DNA from: JAQVXR01 sp050945755
GTDB taxonomy: Bacteria; Bacillota; Dehalobacteriia; Dehalobacteriales; Dehalobacteriaceae
Length of the DNA stretch: 7,092 nucleotides
Direction: 5' to 3'
NCBI GenBank assembly: GCA_050945755.1
Contig: JBMNTN010000083.1
Coordinates: 1-7,092 of the forward strand
The position numbers and the translations under genes are program-made. Below, in pieces: positions 1 through 6,555 of the stretch. Each line of letters begins with the position of its first letter. Within the stretch, counting starts at the first letter, position 1. Below the pieces are notes generated by a model that was given only the letters and a program-made list of their open reading frames with translations, did not search any database and was not told the origin of the DNA.

Positions 1-224
1 ATAAGATTAACAGCTATAAGCAAAAATTAATATCCGCACTTACTTTTAAAGACTATGACCGTTTTAATGAAATTTTGCTTCAATTATCATCATATAGTGG
101 AGTTCCGTTTAATTTTGCCTACGATCTATTTGAAGATTTTGATCAGAATAAAAATATTGCATACACTTTTGTAAATGCTCTTAACGATGATTATGTGAAA
201 CAGGAGGGTGACCAACATGAATAA
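1..224 (+). CDS. cas8b: Cas8b/Cst1-like Cascade large subunit, C-terminal fragment (5' end outside window)
   Basis: Reading from base 3 there is an open frame of 73 codons that ends with TAA at 222-224. It has no start in the window, so it is the tail of a longer upstream gene. The visible protein is helical and rich in Phe, Tyr and Asn (for example FKDYDRFNEILLQL and AYTFVNALND). It overlaps the cas7 start by 8 bases, which implies translational coupling. I assign it mainly by position: in type I-B loci of the Cst type the gene directly before cas7 encodes the large subunit Cas8b/Cst1, which contacts the PAM and the crRNA 5' end in Cascade. The C-terminal character agrees with what I remember of Cst1 but is too short for a firm family call. 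An unrelated subunit is unlikely given the gene order. Confidence 0.72.
   Translation, partial: KINSYKQKLISALTFKDYDRFNEILLQLSSYSGVPFNFAYDLFEDFDQNKNIAYTFVNALNDDYVKQEGDQHE
202..208 (+). promoter_or_regulatory. Ribosome binding site that decides the cas7 start
   Basis: AGGAGGG lies 8 bases before the ATG at 217. A GTG at 208 opens the same frame three codons earlier, but it overlaps this Shine-Dalgarno sequence and has none of its own, so ATG 217 is the better start. The site lies inside the last codons of the upstream cas8b gene. Confidence 0.8.
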
Positions 225-1104
225 TCAAGGACTAACATTAACTGTAATAGCAAATATGACTTCAAACTATGGCGAGGGTCTGGGTAATATATCAAGTGTG
301 CAAAAAGTATTTCGTAATGGAAAAACCTATGCTACTCGGAGCAGAGAAAGCTTAAAGAACGCTATCATGGTGCAAAGTGGATTTTACGATGATCTAGTTG
401 TTACGGTAGATGGTGCTGCCCAAAAAGCAGTTACAAAAGAAAAAAATGCCAGTAATTGCCGGGCTTTAGAAGGCGGATATATGAATACCTCCGATATAAC
501 CATCATCAGGAAAAGCTCTTTTTATCTTACCGATGCAGTAAGCTGTAATGAGTTTGTCAATGAGACCAGATTCCATAATAATTTGTATCTGGCCTCTAAG
601 TATGCTAAGGATAACGGGTTAAATTTACAGATTGGCAAAGATGCTGATACATCAGGATTAATGCCTTATCAATATGAATTTGATAAATCATTAAAGCAAT
701 ATAGTTTGACCATTGATTTGGATTGTGTCGGTATTGATGAAAATTTTAAGGCCGAAGCTGATGCAATGGAAAAAGCTGATCGAGTAATCGCAATATTGAA
801 TGCGATAGAGCATTTGAGGTTAGTAGTTAAGGGAAATTTAGATAATGCCGAACCTATTTTTATCGTTGGTGGTATTGGAAAGGCTAAAACTCATTATTTT
901 GAAAATGTGGTACGAACTGAAGGAAGAAATCTTGATTTGACGCCGGATTTAAAAGATCGGATTAAACAGGGTTATGGGGTTGCACTGTTGCAGGGGGGTA
1001 ATTTTTCGAATGAAAAAGCAATCATTGAAGAACTGAAACCTCTGAGTATTAGCGCCTTTTTTGAACAATTGCGGGGACAAGTAAAATACTATTATGGTGT
1101 TTAG
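217..1104 (+). CDS. cas7: Cas7 (Cst2/DevR family), Cascade backbone subunit
   Basis: A protein of 295 residues, the usual size for the Cst2/DevR branch of Cas7. Several copies polymerise along the crRNA spacer and form the backbone of type I-B Cascade in the cytoplasm. The N-terminus (LTLTVIANMTSNYGEG, then GNISSVQKV and a TRSRESLKNAI segment within about the first 50 residues) is the family signature: the first strand of an RRM-like fold followed by the conserved Asn and Ser-Arg-rich stretch. A glycine-rich turn (IFIVGGIGKAKTHYF) sits near residues 215-230, in the C-terminal third. The start is ATG 217 because of the AGGAGGG at 202-208. The gene overlaps cas8b by 8 bases and ends 2 bases before cas5, so the Cascade genes are probably co-translated. 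No truncation or frameshift is seen. Confidence 0.93.
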   Translation: MNNQGLTLTVIANMTSNYGEGLGNISSVQKVFRNGKTYATRSRESLKNAIMVQSGFYDDLVVTVDGAAQKAVTKEKNASNCRALEGGYMNTSDITIIRKSSFYLTDAVSCNEFVNETRFHNNLYLASKYAKDNGLNLQIGKDADTSGLMPYQYEFDKSLKQYSLTIDLDCVGIDENFKAEADAMEKADRVIAILNAIEHLRLVVKGNLDNAEPIFIVGGIGKAKTHYFENVVRTEGRNLDLTPDLKDRIKQGYGVALLQGGNFSNEKAIIEELKPLSISAFFEQLRGQVKYYYGV

Positions 1105-1106
1105 TT

Positions 1107-2192
1107 ATGGAAGTTCTAAGAATCAAACTTACCCAAAATCAAGCCCATTACCGAAAAGAAGAGACAATTACCAATAAAATGACTTATCCATTGCCCCCAT
1201 TATCAACCGTAATTGGCGCTTTATGTAATGCTTGTGGATATACAGAATACCATAATAAGCATGAGATGGATATTAGCATTCAAGGCCGGTATCAATCCAT
1301 GCAGAGGGAAGTTTATACGGACCAGGCCTTTTTAAACAGTGTTATGGATGATCGAGGAATTTTAGTAAAGCTGCAAAACCCTAATATGCTTTCTGCCGGG
1401 TATCATGTTGTTGCACGAGCGCAGAAACCACAAGGGAATAGTTTTCGTGATGGGAAAACTATCGAAGTTATTGACCAGTCGGCTTTAATGGAGTACCGAG
1501 AATTGCTTCGGAAACGAAAGCTTTTTGAAGAGGAAAAGAAAAATATGATTGATCCTCAAATTAAGAGTTTGGATGAACAGCAAAGGAAAATAAAAGCTCA
1601 ACAAAAGGACATGGATAAAAAATCTAAAGAATTTTTAGCATTAAAGCAGTCAATTGAAAAATTAAAACAAAAAAAGAAAAGTATTACAGAAGAATTTAAG
1701 AAACGCAAGGAAGAGCAATACGGGATACCTTATAGCTTCTATGCCAGCTTAACAACATCAATCCGTTATTATGAAGTGCTATATGGTGTGGAATTGATAT
1801 TGCATATATCTAGTAATGAAGAAACGCTTAATGACATCGAAAATAATATTCATGATCTTAAGGCAATAGGCAGAAGCGAAGATTTTGTCCATGTGGAAGA
1901 AATCAAGCGGGTTCATCTCCATGAACCAAAAGAAACACAGTCTTTATTTTCTGCTTACATTGATGTTGAACGGTTGAAGGCACAGGATGTACTTTTGGAT
2001 GAATATGGGCGCACAGCAAATGCTATACCTGTGCGTGGTACAAAATATTTGTTAAATAAAGATTATAAGATTGTAGGAAGACAACGGGTTTTTAATAAAA
2101 AATGGGTAGTTTATGTATCGGGATACTCAGTAGATAACGAGAGTAAGTACATTTTTGTTGATGATGACGGCTATATTGTGAATTTGCTTTAG
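1107..2192 (+). CDS. cas5: Cas5 (Cas5b/Cas5t type) with a coiled-coil insertion
   Basis: A protein of 361 residues that caps the crRNA 5' handle in Cascade. The N-terminus matches the Cas5 pattern: a first strand (EVLRIKLTQNQAHYRK), then the Pro-rich TYPLPPLSTVIGAL segment at residues 26-39. A further RRM-type core segment is AGYHVVARAQ (97-106). The C-terminal half has IRYYEVLYGVELILHI (219-234) and a basic RGTKYLLNKDYKIVGRQ stretch near 310-326. Between the two core parts, about residues 120-206 are almost wholly charged (Lys, Glu, Gln) and helical, ending KKRKEEQ. Without this segment the protein is about 270 residues, close to the usual Cas5 size. The ATG follows the cas7 stop by 2 bases and has no good Shine-Dalgarno, so it likely depends on ribosomes finishing cas7. 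The frame is intact, so the insertion looks like a real domain and not an error. Confidence 0.88.
   Translation: MEVLRIKLTQNQAHYRKEETITNKMTYPLPPLSTVIGALCNACGYTEYHNKHEMDISIQGRYQSMQREVYTDQAFLNSVMDDRGILVKLQNPNMLSAGYHVVARAQKPQGNSFRDGKTIEVIDQSALMEYRELLRKRKLFEEEKKNMIDPQIKSLDEQQRKIKAQQKDMDKKSKEFLALKQSIEKLKQKKKSITEEFKKRKEEQYGIPYSFYASLTTSIRYYEVLYGVELILHISSNEETLNDIENNIHDLKAIGRSEDFVHVEEIKRVHLHEPKETQSLFSAYIDVERLKAQDVLLDEYGRTANAIPVRGTKYLLNKDYKIVGRQRVFNKKWVVYVSGYSVDNESKYIFVDDDGYIVNLL
1488..1718 (+). other. Coiled-coil insertion within Cas5 (about residues 128-204)
   Basis: This part of cas5 encodes a long amphipathic, highly charged stretch with heptad-like spacing of Leu, Ile, Met and Phe among Lys, Glu and Gln (for example EFLALKQSIEKLKQKKK). 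A MIDPQIKS segment near residues 147-154 contains the only proline and may mark a turn between helices, giving a helical hairpin. The boundaries are estimates by eye. Confidence 0.65.
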
Positions 2193-2198
2193 AAGGAG
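2193..2198 (+). promoter_or_regulatory. Ribosome binding site that decides the cas3 start
   Basis: AAGGAG follows directly after the cas5 stop codon (TAG 2190-2192). In-frame ATG codons lie at 2200, 2206 and 2215. The first is only 1 base from the site and the second is 7 bases away, which is the normal spacing, so ATG 2206 is preferred. Confidence 0.7.
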
Positions 2199-2205
2199 AA
2201 TGAAT

Positions 2206-4572
2206 ATGGTTGATATGGAGGCATTGGCACATTATTGGGCTAAACCCAATAAGACTATTGCCGAACACACACAAGAGTTGCTGAATAATCTCAAAATACT
2301 AGAGGAGTTAGGTTATGTATCTGACAAACGGGTTTATAAGTTGACAGAAGAAGCATGTCAAATACATGATTCGGGTAAGATGAACTCTATTTTTCAAGAG
2401 AGGGTACAGAAACATAAAAAATTTGATGCTTCTAAAGAAGTGGGGCACAATCTCTTATCTTTTTACATGATTGATCCAAATCGATATAATAAATCAGACT
2501 ATCTGGTAATAGCTTATGCAGTACTGAATCATCACCATTATGTAGATAATGCCAAAGCAATCACAGAAAACCAAGACCTTATAAAAAAACTCCTGCAGGA
2601 TATATTAGACAGTCTTGGGGTCCAAATATCAGCCCAGACATTAGTTGCTAAGTGGGGCGTGCGCCAAAGGAATAAACTTAATGAAATCAAAGAGAAACCA
2701 ATTACCATCCTAGTCAAAGGTTTATTGCATAAATGCGATTATGCTGCAAGTGCCGGTATTCCAGCAGAATATCCTAATGATTTCTTAATGCAGGGGCTGG
2801 ACCAGCTTTTAGGTAAATGGCAAAAAAATAATCCTGATGCAGGCTGGAACAATCTTCAATCATTTTGTCAAGCTCATCAACAAGATAATTTATTGATTAC
2901 CGCCCCGACAGGAATGGGTAAAACTGAGGCAGGGCTCCTTTGGCTCGGAAACAATAAAGGATTTTTTGTCCTGCCTCTTAAAACGGCAATTAATGCTATG
3001 TATGAGCGAATTAAAAAGGATATATTAAACAGTGACGTTGTGGATAAGCGTTTAGCCTTGCTGCACTCTGATACATTAAGTATATATCAAAGAGATAAAG
3101 TTGATGAAGAGTATGATGTTCTTGCTTATTACAACCGCAGTAAAAAACTATCCATGCCTTTAAATATTTCAACCCCTGATCAGCTTTTTGACTTTGTTTT
3201 TAAAGCTCCGGGATACGAACTGAAATTAGCCACCTTGGCGTATTCGAAAATCATTATTGATGAAATTCAGGCCTATAGTCCTGATTTATTAGCATTTTTA
3301 ATCTATGGATTGCAAAGCATTGACGAATTAGGAGGAAAGTTTGCAATATTAACGGCAACATTTCCACCTTTCATTAAAGACCTAATAAAATTATCAGGAA
3401 AAAATTCGCCAGTAGAAAAACCTATTCATATAATAGACCAGTCCTTTTCCCCTAATATCATTCGACATAATTTAAAAATTAAGAAAACAGAATTGACAAC
3501 TGAGGATGTTATCCAGATTCATCAAAAAAATATTGCCGCAGGTAAGAGCAGCAAGTGTTTAGTGGTGTGTAATACCATTAAAAAGGCACAGGAAATCTAT
3601 CAAGAGCTAGAAGATAATAAAATTCCTAATATTTATCTCCTTCATAGCAAATTTATAAAAAAAGACCGTTCAATTAAAGAGGATGCTATTCTTACAACCG
3701 GCAAAACATTTTTAGAAGACCAAAAAACAATTAATGCGCGACAGGAAATATGGGTGTCAACACAGATAGTAGAAGCAAGTCTGGACATTGATTTTGATTA
3801 TCTGTTTACCGAGTTGTCAGAACTTAATGGGTTATTTCAGCGGTTAGGACGTTGTAACCGTAAAGGCGAAAAAGCTGTAGATGAACCAAATTGTTATGTG
3901 TACACTGAAATTGATCCCAATATTATTATAAACGGTAGCCGCGGCTTTATTGATAAACGTATCTATGAACTTAGTAAAGAAGGTATATGTGTTCATGGGG
4001 ATGGTATATTAACAGAAGATGAAAAACAGGATATAATTAAAAACTATTTAACAACTGACAAGCTGAAAAAAAGTGACTACATTGAAGACTATTGGTTGCA
4101 CTATGACTTTGTTAAAAATCTATATTTAAATGAAGTAACCCAATTTGATGTACAAAGACGTTTTAGAAATATTATCTCATATACCGTTATACCTCATGAT
4201 ATTCTACTGGATCCAGATAATAAAAATAAAATTGAGGATATCTTAGAGAGATTGACTAAAATAAAAAAAACATTAAGGTCAGATAAAATCCTACCTGACC
4301 AGAGAAAAATGTATAAGATTGAAAGCATTGAATTAAAGGACGAATTGATGCAATATACGGTCCCGGTTGGTTATTTCGATATCTACTACGATACTAAAAA
4401 TAAGTCTAATAATGATATAGTAAATAGTTACCGATTAAGTGAAGATGAAGAAATTTTTATAATTGATGGACATTATAATTCAAAACTTGGCTTTCAAAGA
4501 CTATCTGCTGTAGAAAGAAAAGCAAAAAAATGCCAATCAAAAACCGAGGAATTTTTTGATAGCTTTATCTAA
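2206..4572 (+). CDS. cas3: Cas3, HD nuclease-helicase of type I-B
   Basis: A protein of 788 residues, normal for a full-length I-B Cas3 with the HD nuclease fused in front of the superfamily 2 helicase. Cascade recruits it to an R-loop, where it nicks the displaced strand and degrades DNA while moving 3' to 5'. HD domain: His21 (IAEHTQ), the His54-Asp55 pair in IHDSGK, His81 (VGHNLLS) and the HHH cluster at 109-111 supply the metal ligands. Helicase: Walker A APTGMGKTE at 233-241, Walker B in the form DEIQ at 352-355 (a variant I regard as common in I-B Cas3), the TAT motif at 383-385, and motif VI QRLGRCNR at 545-552. The C-terminal accessory domain follows. All key residues are present, so it should be active. 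The start is ATG 2206 by ribosome-site spacing; an ATG at 2200 would add two residues. It lies 13 bases after cas5 and 15 bases before cas4. Confidence 0.96.
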   Translation: MVDMEALAHYWAKPNKTIAEHTQELLNNLKILEELGYVSDKRVYKLTEEACQIHDSGKMNSIFQERVQKHKKFDASKEVGHNLLSFYMIDPNRYNKSDYLVIAYAVLNHHHYVDNAKAITENQDLIKKLLQDILDSLGVQISAQTLVAKWGVRQRNKLNEIKEKPITILVKGLLHKCDYAASAGIPAEYPNDFLMQGLDQLLGKWQKNNPDAGWNNLQSFCQAHQQDNLLITAPTGMGKTEAGLLWLGNNKGFFVLPLKTAINAMYERIKKDILNSDVVDKRLALLHSDTLSIYQRDKVDEEYDVLAYYNRSKKLSMPLNISTPDQLFDFVFKAPGYELKLATLAYSKIIIDEIQAYSPDLLAFLIYGLQSIDELGGKFAILTATFPPFIKDLIKLSGKNSPVEKPIHIIDQSFSPNIIRHNLKIKKTELTTEDVIQIHQKNIAAGKSSKCLVVCNTIKKAQEIYQELEDNKIPNIYLLHSKFIKKDRSIKEDAILTTGKTFLEDQKTINARQEIWVSTQIVEASLDIDFDYLFTELSELNGLFQRLGRCNRKGEKAVDEPNCYVYTEIDPNIIINGSRGFIDKRIYELSKEGICVHGDGILTEDEKQDIIKNYLTTDKLKKSDYIEDYWLHYDFVKNLYLNEVTQFDVQRRFRNIISYTVIPHDILLDPDNKNKIEDILERLTKIKKTLRSDKILPDQRKMYKIESIELKDELMQYTVPVGYFDIYYDTKNKSNNDIVNSYRLSEDEEIFIIDGHYNSKLGFQRLSAVERKAKKCQSKTEEFFDSFI

Positions 4573-4587
4573 ATGTTTCGGGGGTGA

Positions 4588-5088
4588 TTGATACTGACAC
4601 AGTCAATTACAGGAATGATGATGTATTATTATCATGTTTGTCACCGGAAATTATGGTATTTTATGCACCAACTTGAAATGGAATCCGGTAATGAAGCTGT
4701 TCTTATCGGAAAAACTCTTGATGAATCAAGCTATCAAAGAGTTGAACGACATATAAATATTGATAACGTTATTAGTATTGATTTTATTAAGGAAAAGAAC
4801 ATAATTCACGAAATTAAGAAAAGCCGAAAAATTGAAGAAGCAAGTATCTGGCAAGTGAAATACTATCTCTTTTATTTAAAACATCTAGGACTTGAAGGAA
4901 TTTACGGCCAGATTGATTATCCGCTGCTTCGGCAAACTATTACTGTTGAACTAACGGATGATGATGAAAGGACAATAATTTCAGCATTTGATGATATTAA
5001 TAGAATTGGTAAGTTTGAGCACCCGCCGATAGTAAAGAAAACCGGAATTTGTAACAAATGCGCCTATTATGATTTGTGCTATATTTAG
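4588..5088 (+). CDS. cas4: Cas4, PD-(D/E)XK exonuclease with iron-sulphur cluster cysteines
   Basis: A protein of 166 residues, usual for the stand-alone Cas4 of I-B. Cas4 works with Cas1-Cas2 to choose prespacers with a correct PAM and trim their overhangs before integration. The N-terminus (SITGMMMYYYHVCHRKLW) is the family signature with the first cluster cysteine, Cys18. The other three cysteines are Cys155, Cys158 and Cys164 in the last 12 residues. The RecB-type nuclease centre is Asp65, then Glu75 and Lys77 in HEIKKSRK, followed by the QxxxY motif at Gln89-Tyr93. The start appears to be TTG 4588, preceded by a run of G (4580-4584) and TGAT. The spacing is only 3 bases, and no ATG lies in frame before the conserved N-terminus, so the exact start is less certain. 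It sits between cas3 and cas1 and ends 9 bases before the cas1 start. Confidence 0.93.
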   Translation: MILTQSITGMMMYYYHVCHRKLWYFMHQLEMESGNEAVLIGKTLDESSYQRVERHINIDNVISIDFIKEKNIIHEIKKSRKIEEASIWQVKYYLFYLKHLGLEGIYGQIDYPLLRQTITVELTDDDERTIISAFDDINRIGKFEHPPIVKKTGICNKCAYYDLCYI

Positions 5089-5092
5089 GGGG
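5088..5092 (+). promoter_or_regulatory. G-rich ribosome binding site before the TTG start of cas1
   Basis: GGGGG, whose first base is the last base of the cas4 stop codon, lies 5 bases before TTG 5098. A GTG at 5092 is in frame but overlaps this site. The TTG start also puts the Cas1 N-terminus where the family normally begins. The cas4 start has a similar layout (GGGGGTG before TTGATA). Confidence 0.55.
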
Positions 5093-5097
5093 TGTTT

Positions 5098-6093
5098 TTG
5101 ATACAGCAAAGTTTTTATATTTATAGTGCTGGGCAACTAAAACGTCATGACAACACTCTTCAGTTTATTACAGAAGATGGCAATAAAAGAGATATTCCAA
5201 TAGAGCGCGTAAATGATATCTATGTGATGAGCGAAATGACATTAAATACAAAGCTTATAAATTTTTTGTCCCGGTATGGAATTCTCATGCATTTTTTTAA
5301 TTACTATAGTTTTTATTCTGCAACCCTATACCCTAGGGAAACACGTGTTTCTGGTGATTTACTGGTCAGACAGGTTGAACATTTTATAGATCAAGACAAG
5401 CGACTATATTTAGCAAAACAATTTGTAACGGCAGCCGCGGACAATATATATCGTAATTTACGATATTATAGCGGACGAGGTAAAGATTTAAAATTATATA
5501 TGCATGATATAGATGATCTTCGTAAAAATATTGATAAACAGAAAGATGTTGAACAGTTAATGGGACTGGAAGGCAATATTCACAAACGATATTATGATGC
5601 ATGGCAAATTATAATTAATCAGAAGATTGAATTTGAAAAAAGAGTAAAAAGACCGCCGGATAACATGATTAACACTCTTATTTCATATATAAACAGCCTC
5701 ATCTATACATCTGTACTTTCGCAGATATATTATACCCAGCTGAATCCTACTATAAGTTACCTGCATGTTCCGGGGAATAGACGCTTTTCACTTAGTCTTG
5801 ATATAGCGGAAATTTTTAAGCCACTGATTGGTGATCGCTTAATTTTTTCCCTTCTTAACAGAAATCAAATTCAAGCTAAGCATTTCACAAGGGAATTAAA
5901 TTTTTTGCATCTAACCAAAGAAGGATCCCAAATTATTCTTAATGAATACGATGCCAGATTAAAACAAACCATAAAACATAAAGACTTAAATAAAGTTGTA
6001 TCGTATAACTATTTAATGCGGTTAGAAGGGTATAAATTGATTAAACACTTAATTGGGGAAAAAGAGTATCAGAGTTTTAGAATATGGTGGTGA
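5098..6093 (+). CDS. cas1: Cas1, CRISPR integrase
   Basis: A protein of 331 residues, the usual length for I-B Cas1. With Cas2 it forms the complex that inserts new spacers at the leader end of the array. The N-terminal beta-sandwich domain begins QQSFYIYSAGQLKRHDNTL, typical of the family. The C-terminal catalytic domain carries the metal-binding set: Glu158 in LEGN, His223 in YLHVPGNRR, and the DIAE segment at Asp235-Glu238 in the conserved SLSLDIAEIFKP stretch. All are present, so the enzyme should be active. I chose TTG 5098; a GTG at 5092 would add two residues but overlaps the ribosome site. The gene follows cas4 by 9 bases. It ends 4 bases before the cas2 start, and its last codons contain the cas2 ribosome binding site. 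Confidence 0.96.
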   Translation: MIQQSFYIYSAGQLKRHDNTLQFITEDGNKRDIPIERVNDIYVMSEMTLNTKLINFLSRYGILMHFFNYYSFYSATLYPRETRVSGDLLVRQVEHFIDQDKRLYLAKQFVTAAADNIYRNLRYYSGRGKDLKLYMHDIDDLRKNIDKQKDVEQLMGLEGNIHKRYYDAWQIIINQKIEFEKRVKRPPDNMINTLISYINSLIYTSVLSQIYYTQLNPTISYLHVPGNRRFSLSLDIAEIFKPLIGDRLIFSLLNRNQIQAKHFTRELNFLHLTKEGSQIILNEYDARLKQTIKHKDLNKVVSYNYLMRLEGYKLIKHLIGEKEYQSFRIWW

Positions 6094-6097
6094 ACAT

Positions 6098-6376
6098 ATG
6101 TATGTTGTTGTGGTATATGACATAGGCATTGATGAAAATGGAGCAAAGGTCTGGAAAAAGGTGTTTCAAACCTGTAAAAAATATCTCTCCCATGTACAGA
6201 ATTCTGTTTTTGAAGGTGAGATATCCGAATCGCAGATTTTTCAGCTTCGCACCGATCTAAACAAACTTATTCGTAAGGAACTTGATTCGGTCATAATTTT
6301 TAAAAGTAGGCATGAAAGATGGCTTGATAAAGATATACTTGGGAAAAACTGCAATGCTACATCAAGCTTTATTTAA
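6098..6376 (+). CDS. cas2: Cas2, structural partner of Cas1
   Basis: A protein of 92 residues, normal for Cas2. As a dimer it bridges two Cas1 dimers and measures the prespacer. It has the ferredoxin-like first strand MYVVVVYDIG, with the conserved Asp8 at its end, and the family motif HVQNSVFEGEIS in the middle. The start is ATG 6098, with GGTGG at 6086-6090 (inside cas1) 7 bases before it. The frame stays open upstream to a TTG at 6053, but that would put 15 unrelated residues in front of the conserved first strand. It is the last cas gene before the array, so the array leader lies directly downstream. Confidence 0.95.
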   Translation: MYVVVVYDIGIDENGAKVWKKVFQTCKKYLSHVQNSVFEGEISESQIFQLRTDLNKLIRKELDSVIIFKSRHERWLDKDILGKNCNATSSFI

Positions 6377-6379
6377 GGC

Positions 6380-6419
6380 TGTCGACCTACATTAATGCAA
6401 TAAACCATAGTGGTCGACA
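6380..6419 (+). repeat. Inverted repeat after cas2 enclosing a degenerate CRISPR-repeat segment
   Basis: TGTCGACC (6380-6387) and GGTCGACA (6412-6419) are perfect reverse complements separated by 24 bases, and begin 3 bases after the cas2 stop. The span contains GCAATAAACCATAGTGG (6397-6413), which matches the central CRISPR repeat except for two bases in place of three. A second pairing is possible between CTACA (6387-6391) and TGTAG (6424-6428). No run of T follows, so it is not a standard intrinsic terminator. It may be a leader-border element, a protein site or an RNA processing site. Confidence 0.7.
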
Positions 6420-6502
6420 TAAGTGTAGTTAGCTGGGAATATATTAAAAAAATGTGTAATTTAATATCCTGAAATAAATTTAATTTGTTAATAACCTGGA
6501 CA

Positions 6503-6537
6503 TTGACAAATTAAGTCTTCAAATCCCTTGATTTATA
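6503..6537 (+). promoter_or_regulatory. Possible leader promoter for the CRISPR array
   Basis: TTGACA at 6503-6508 is a perfect -35 consensus for the housekeeping sigma factor. The matching -10 box is poor: TTGATT (6528-6533) is at 19 bases, and the better-looking TTTATA (6532-6537) is at 23 bases, longer than usual. A promoter is expected here because the array needs one, but this exact assignment is weak. Confidence 0.3.
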
Positions 6538-6551
6538 AGGAACAAATTAAG
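6506..6551 (+). repeat. Pair of 10-bp direct repeats (ACAAATTAAG) at the array-side end of the leader
   Basis: ACAAATTAAG occurs at 6506-6515 and again at 6542-6551, an offset of exactly 36 bp. The second copy ends 4 bases before the first CRISPR repeat. It may be a binding motif for the integration complex or a host factor; it could also be chance in AT-rich DNA. Confidence 0.5.
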
Positions 6552-6555
6552 GTGG

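Larger units (their letters stand above)
6377..6555 (+). other. Gene-free leader region between cas2 and the CRISPR array
   Basis: This 179-bp stretch has no gene and is strongly AT-rich in its middle part (about 6435-6500). It sits between cas2 and the first repeat, where the leader that drives array transcription and directs spacer integration belongs. It contains a perfect 8-bp inverted repeat at its cas2-side end (6380-6419), a TTGACA box at 6503-6508 and a 10-bp direct repeat whose second copy ends 4 bases before the first CRISPR repeat. I infer array orientation (leader on the cas2 side, + strand transcription) from this AT-rich flank and from the repeat ending in GGAATGTAAAT, which resembles the 3' end of I-B repeats I know from Clostridioides difficile. 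Confidence 0.75.

Noticed and set aside
2092..2274. Open frame on the - strand over the cas5-cas3 junction
   Set aside because: It overlaps two well-supported genes and looks like a shadow of them.
3259..3270. Cas3 Walker B reads DEIQ and not DEAH or DEVH, a possible inactive helicase
   Set aside because: The catalytic Asp and Glu are kept, all other helicase motifs are intact, and DEIQ is a variant I know from I-B Cas3 proteins.
5384..5602. Open frame on the - strand within cas1
   Set aside because: It lies wholly inside the strongly supported cas1 frame, has no recognisable motif and is best explained as a shadow.
6380..6419. Intrinsic transcription terminator for the cas operon
   Set aside because: The inverted repeat has a 24-base loop and no run of T after the right arm, so it does not fit a standard terminator.
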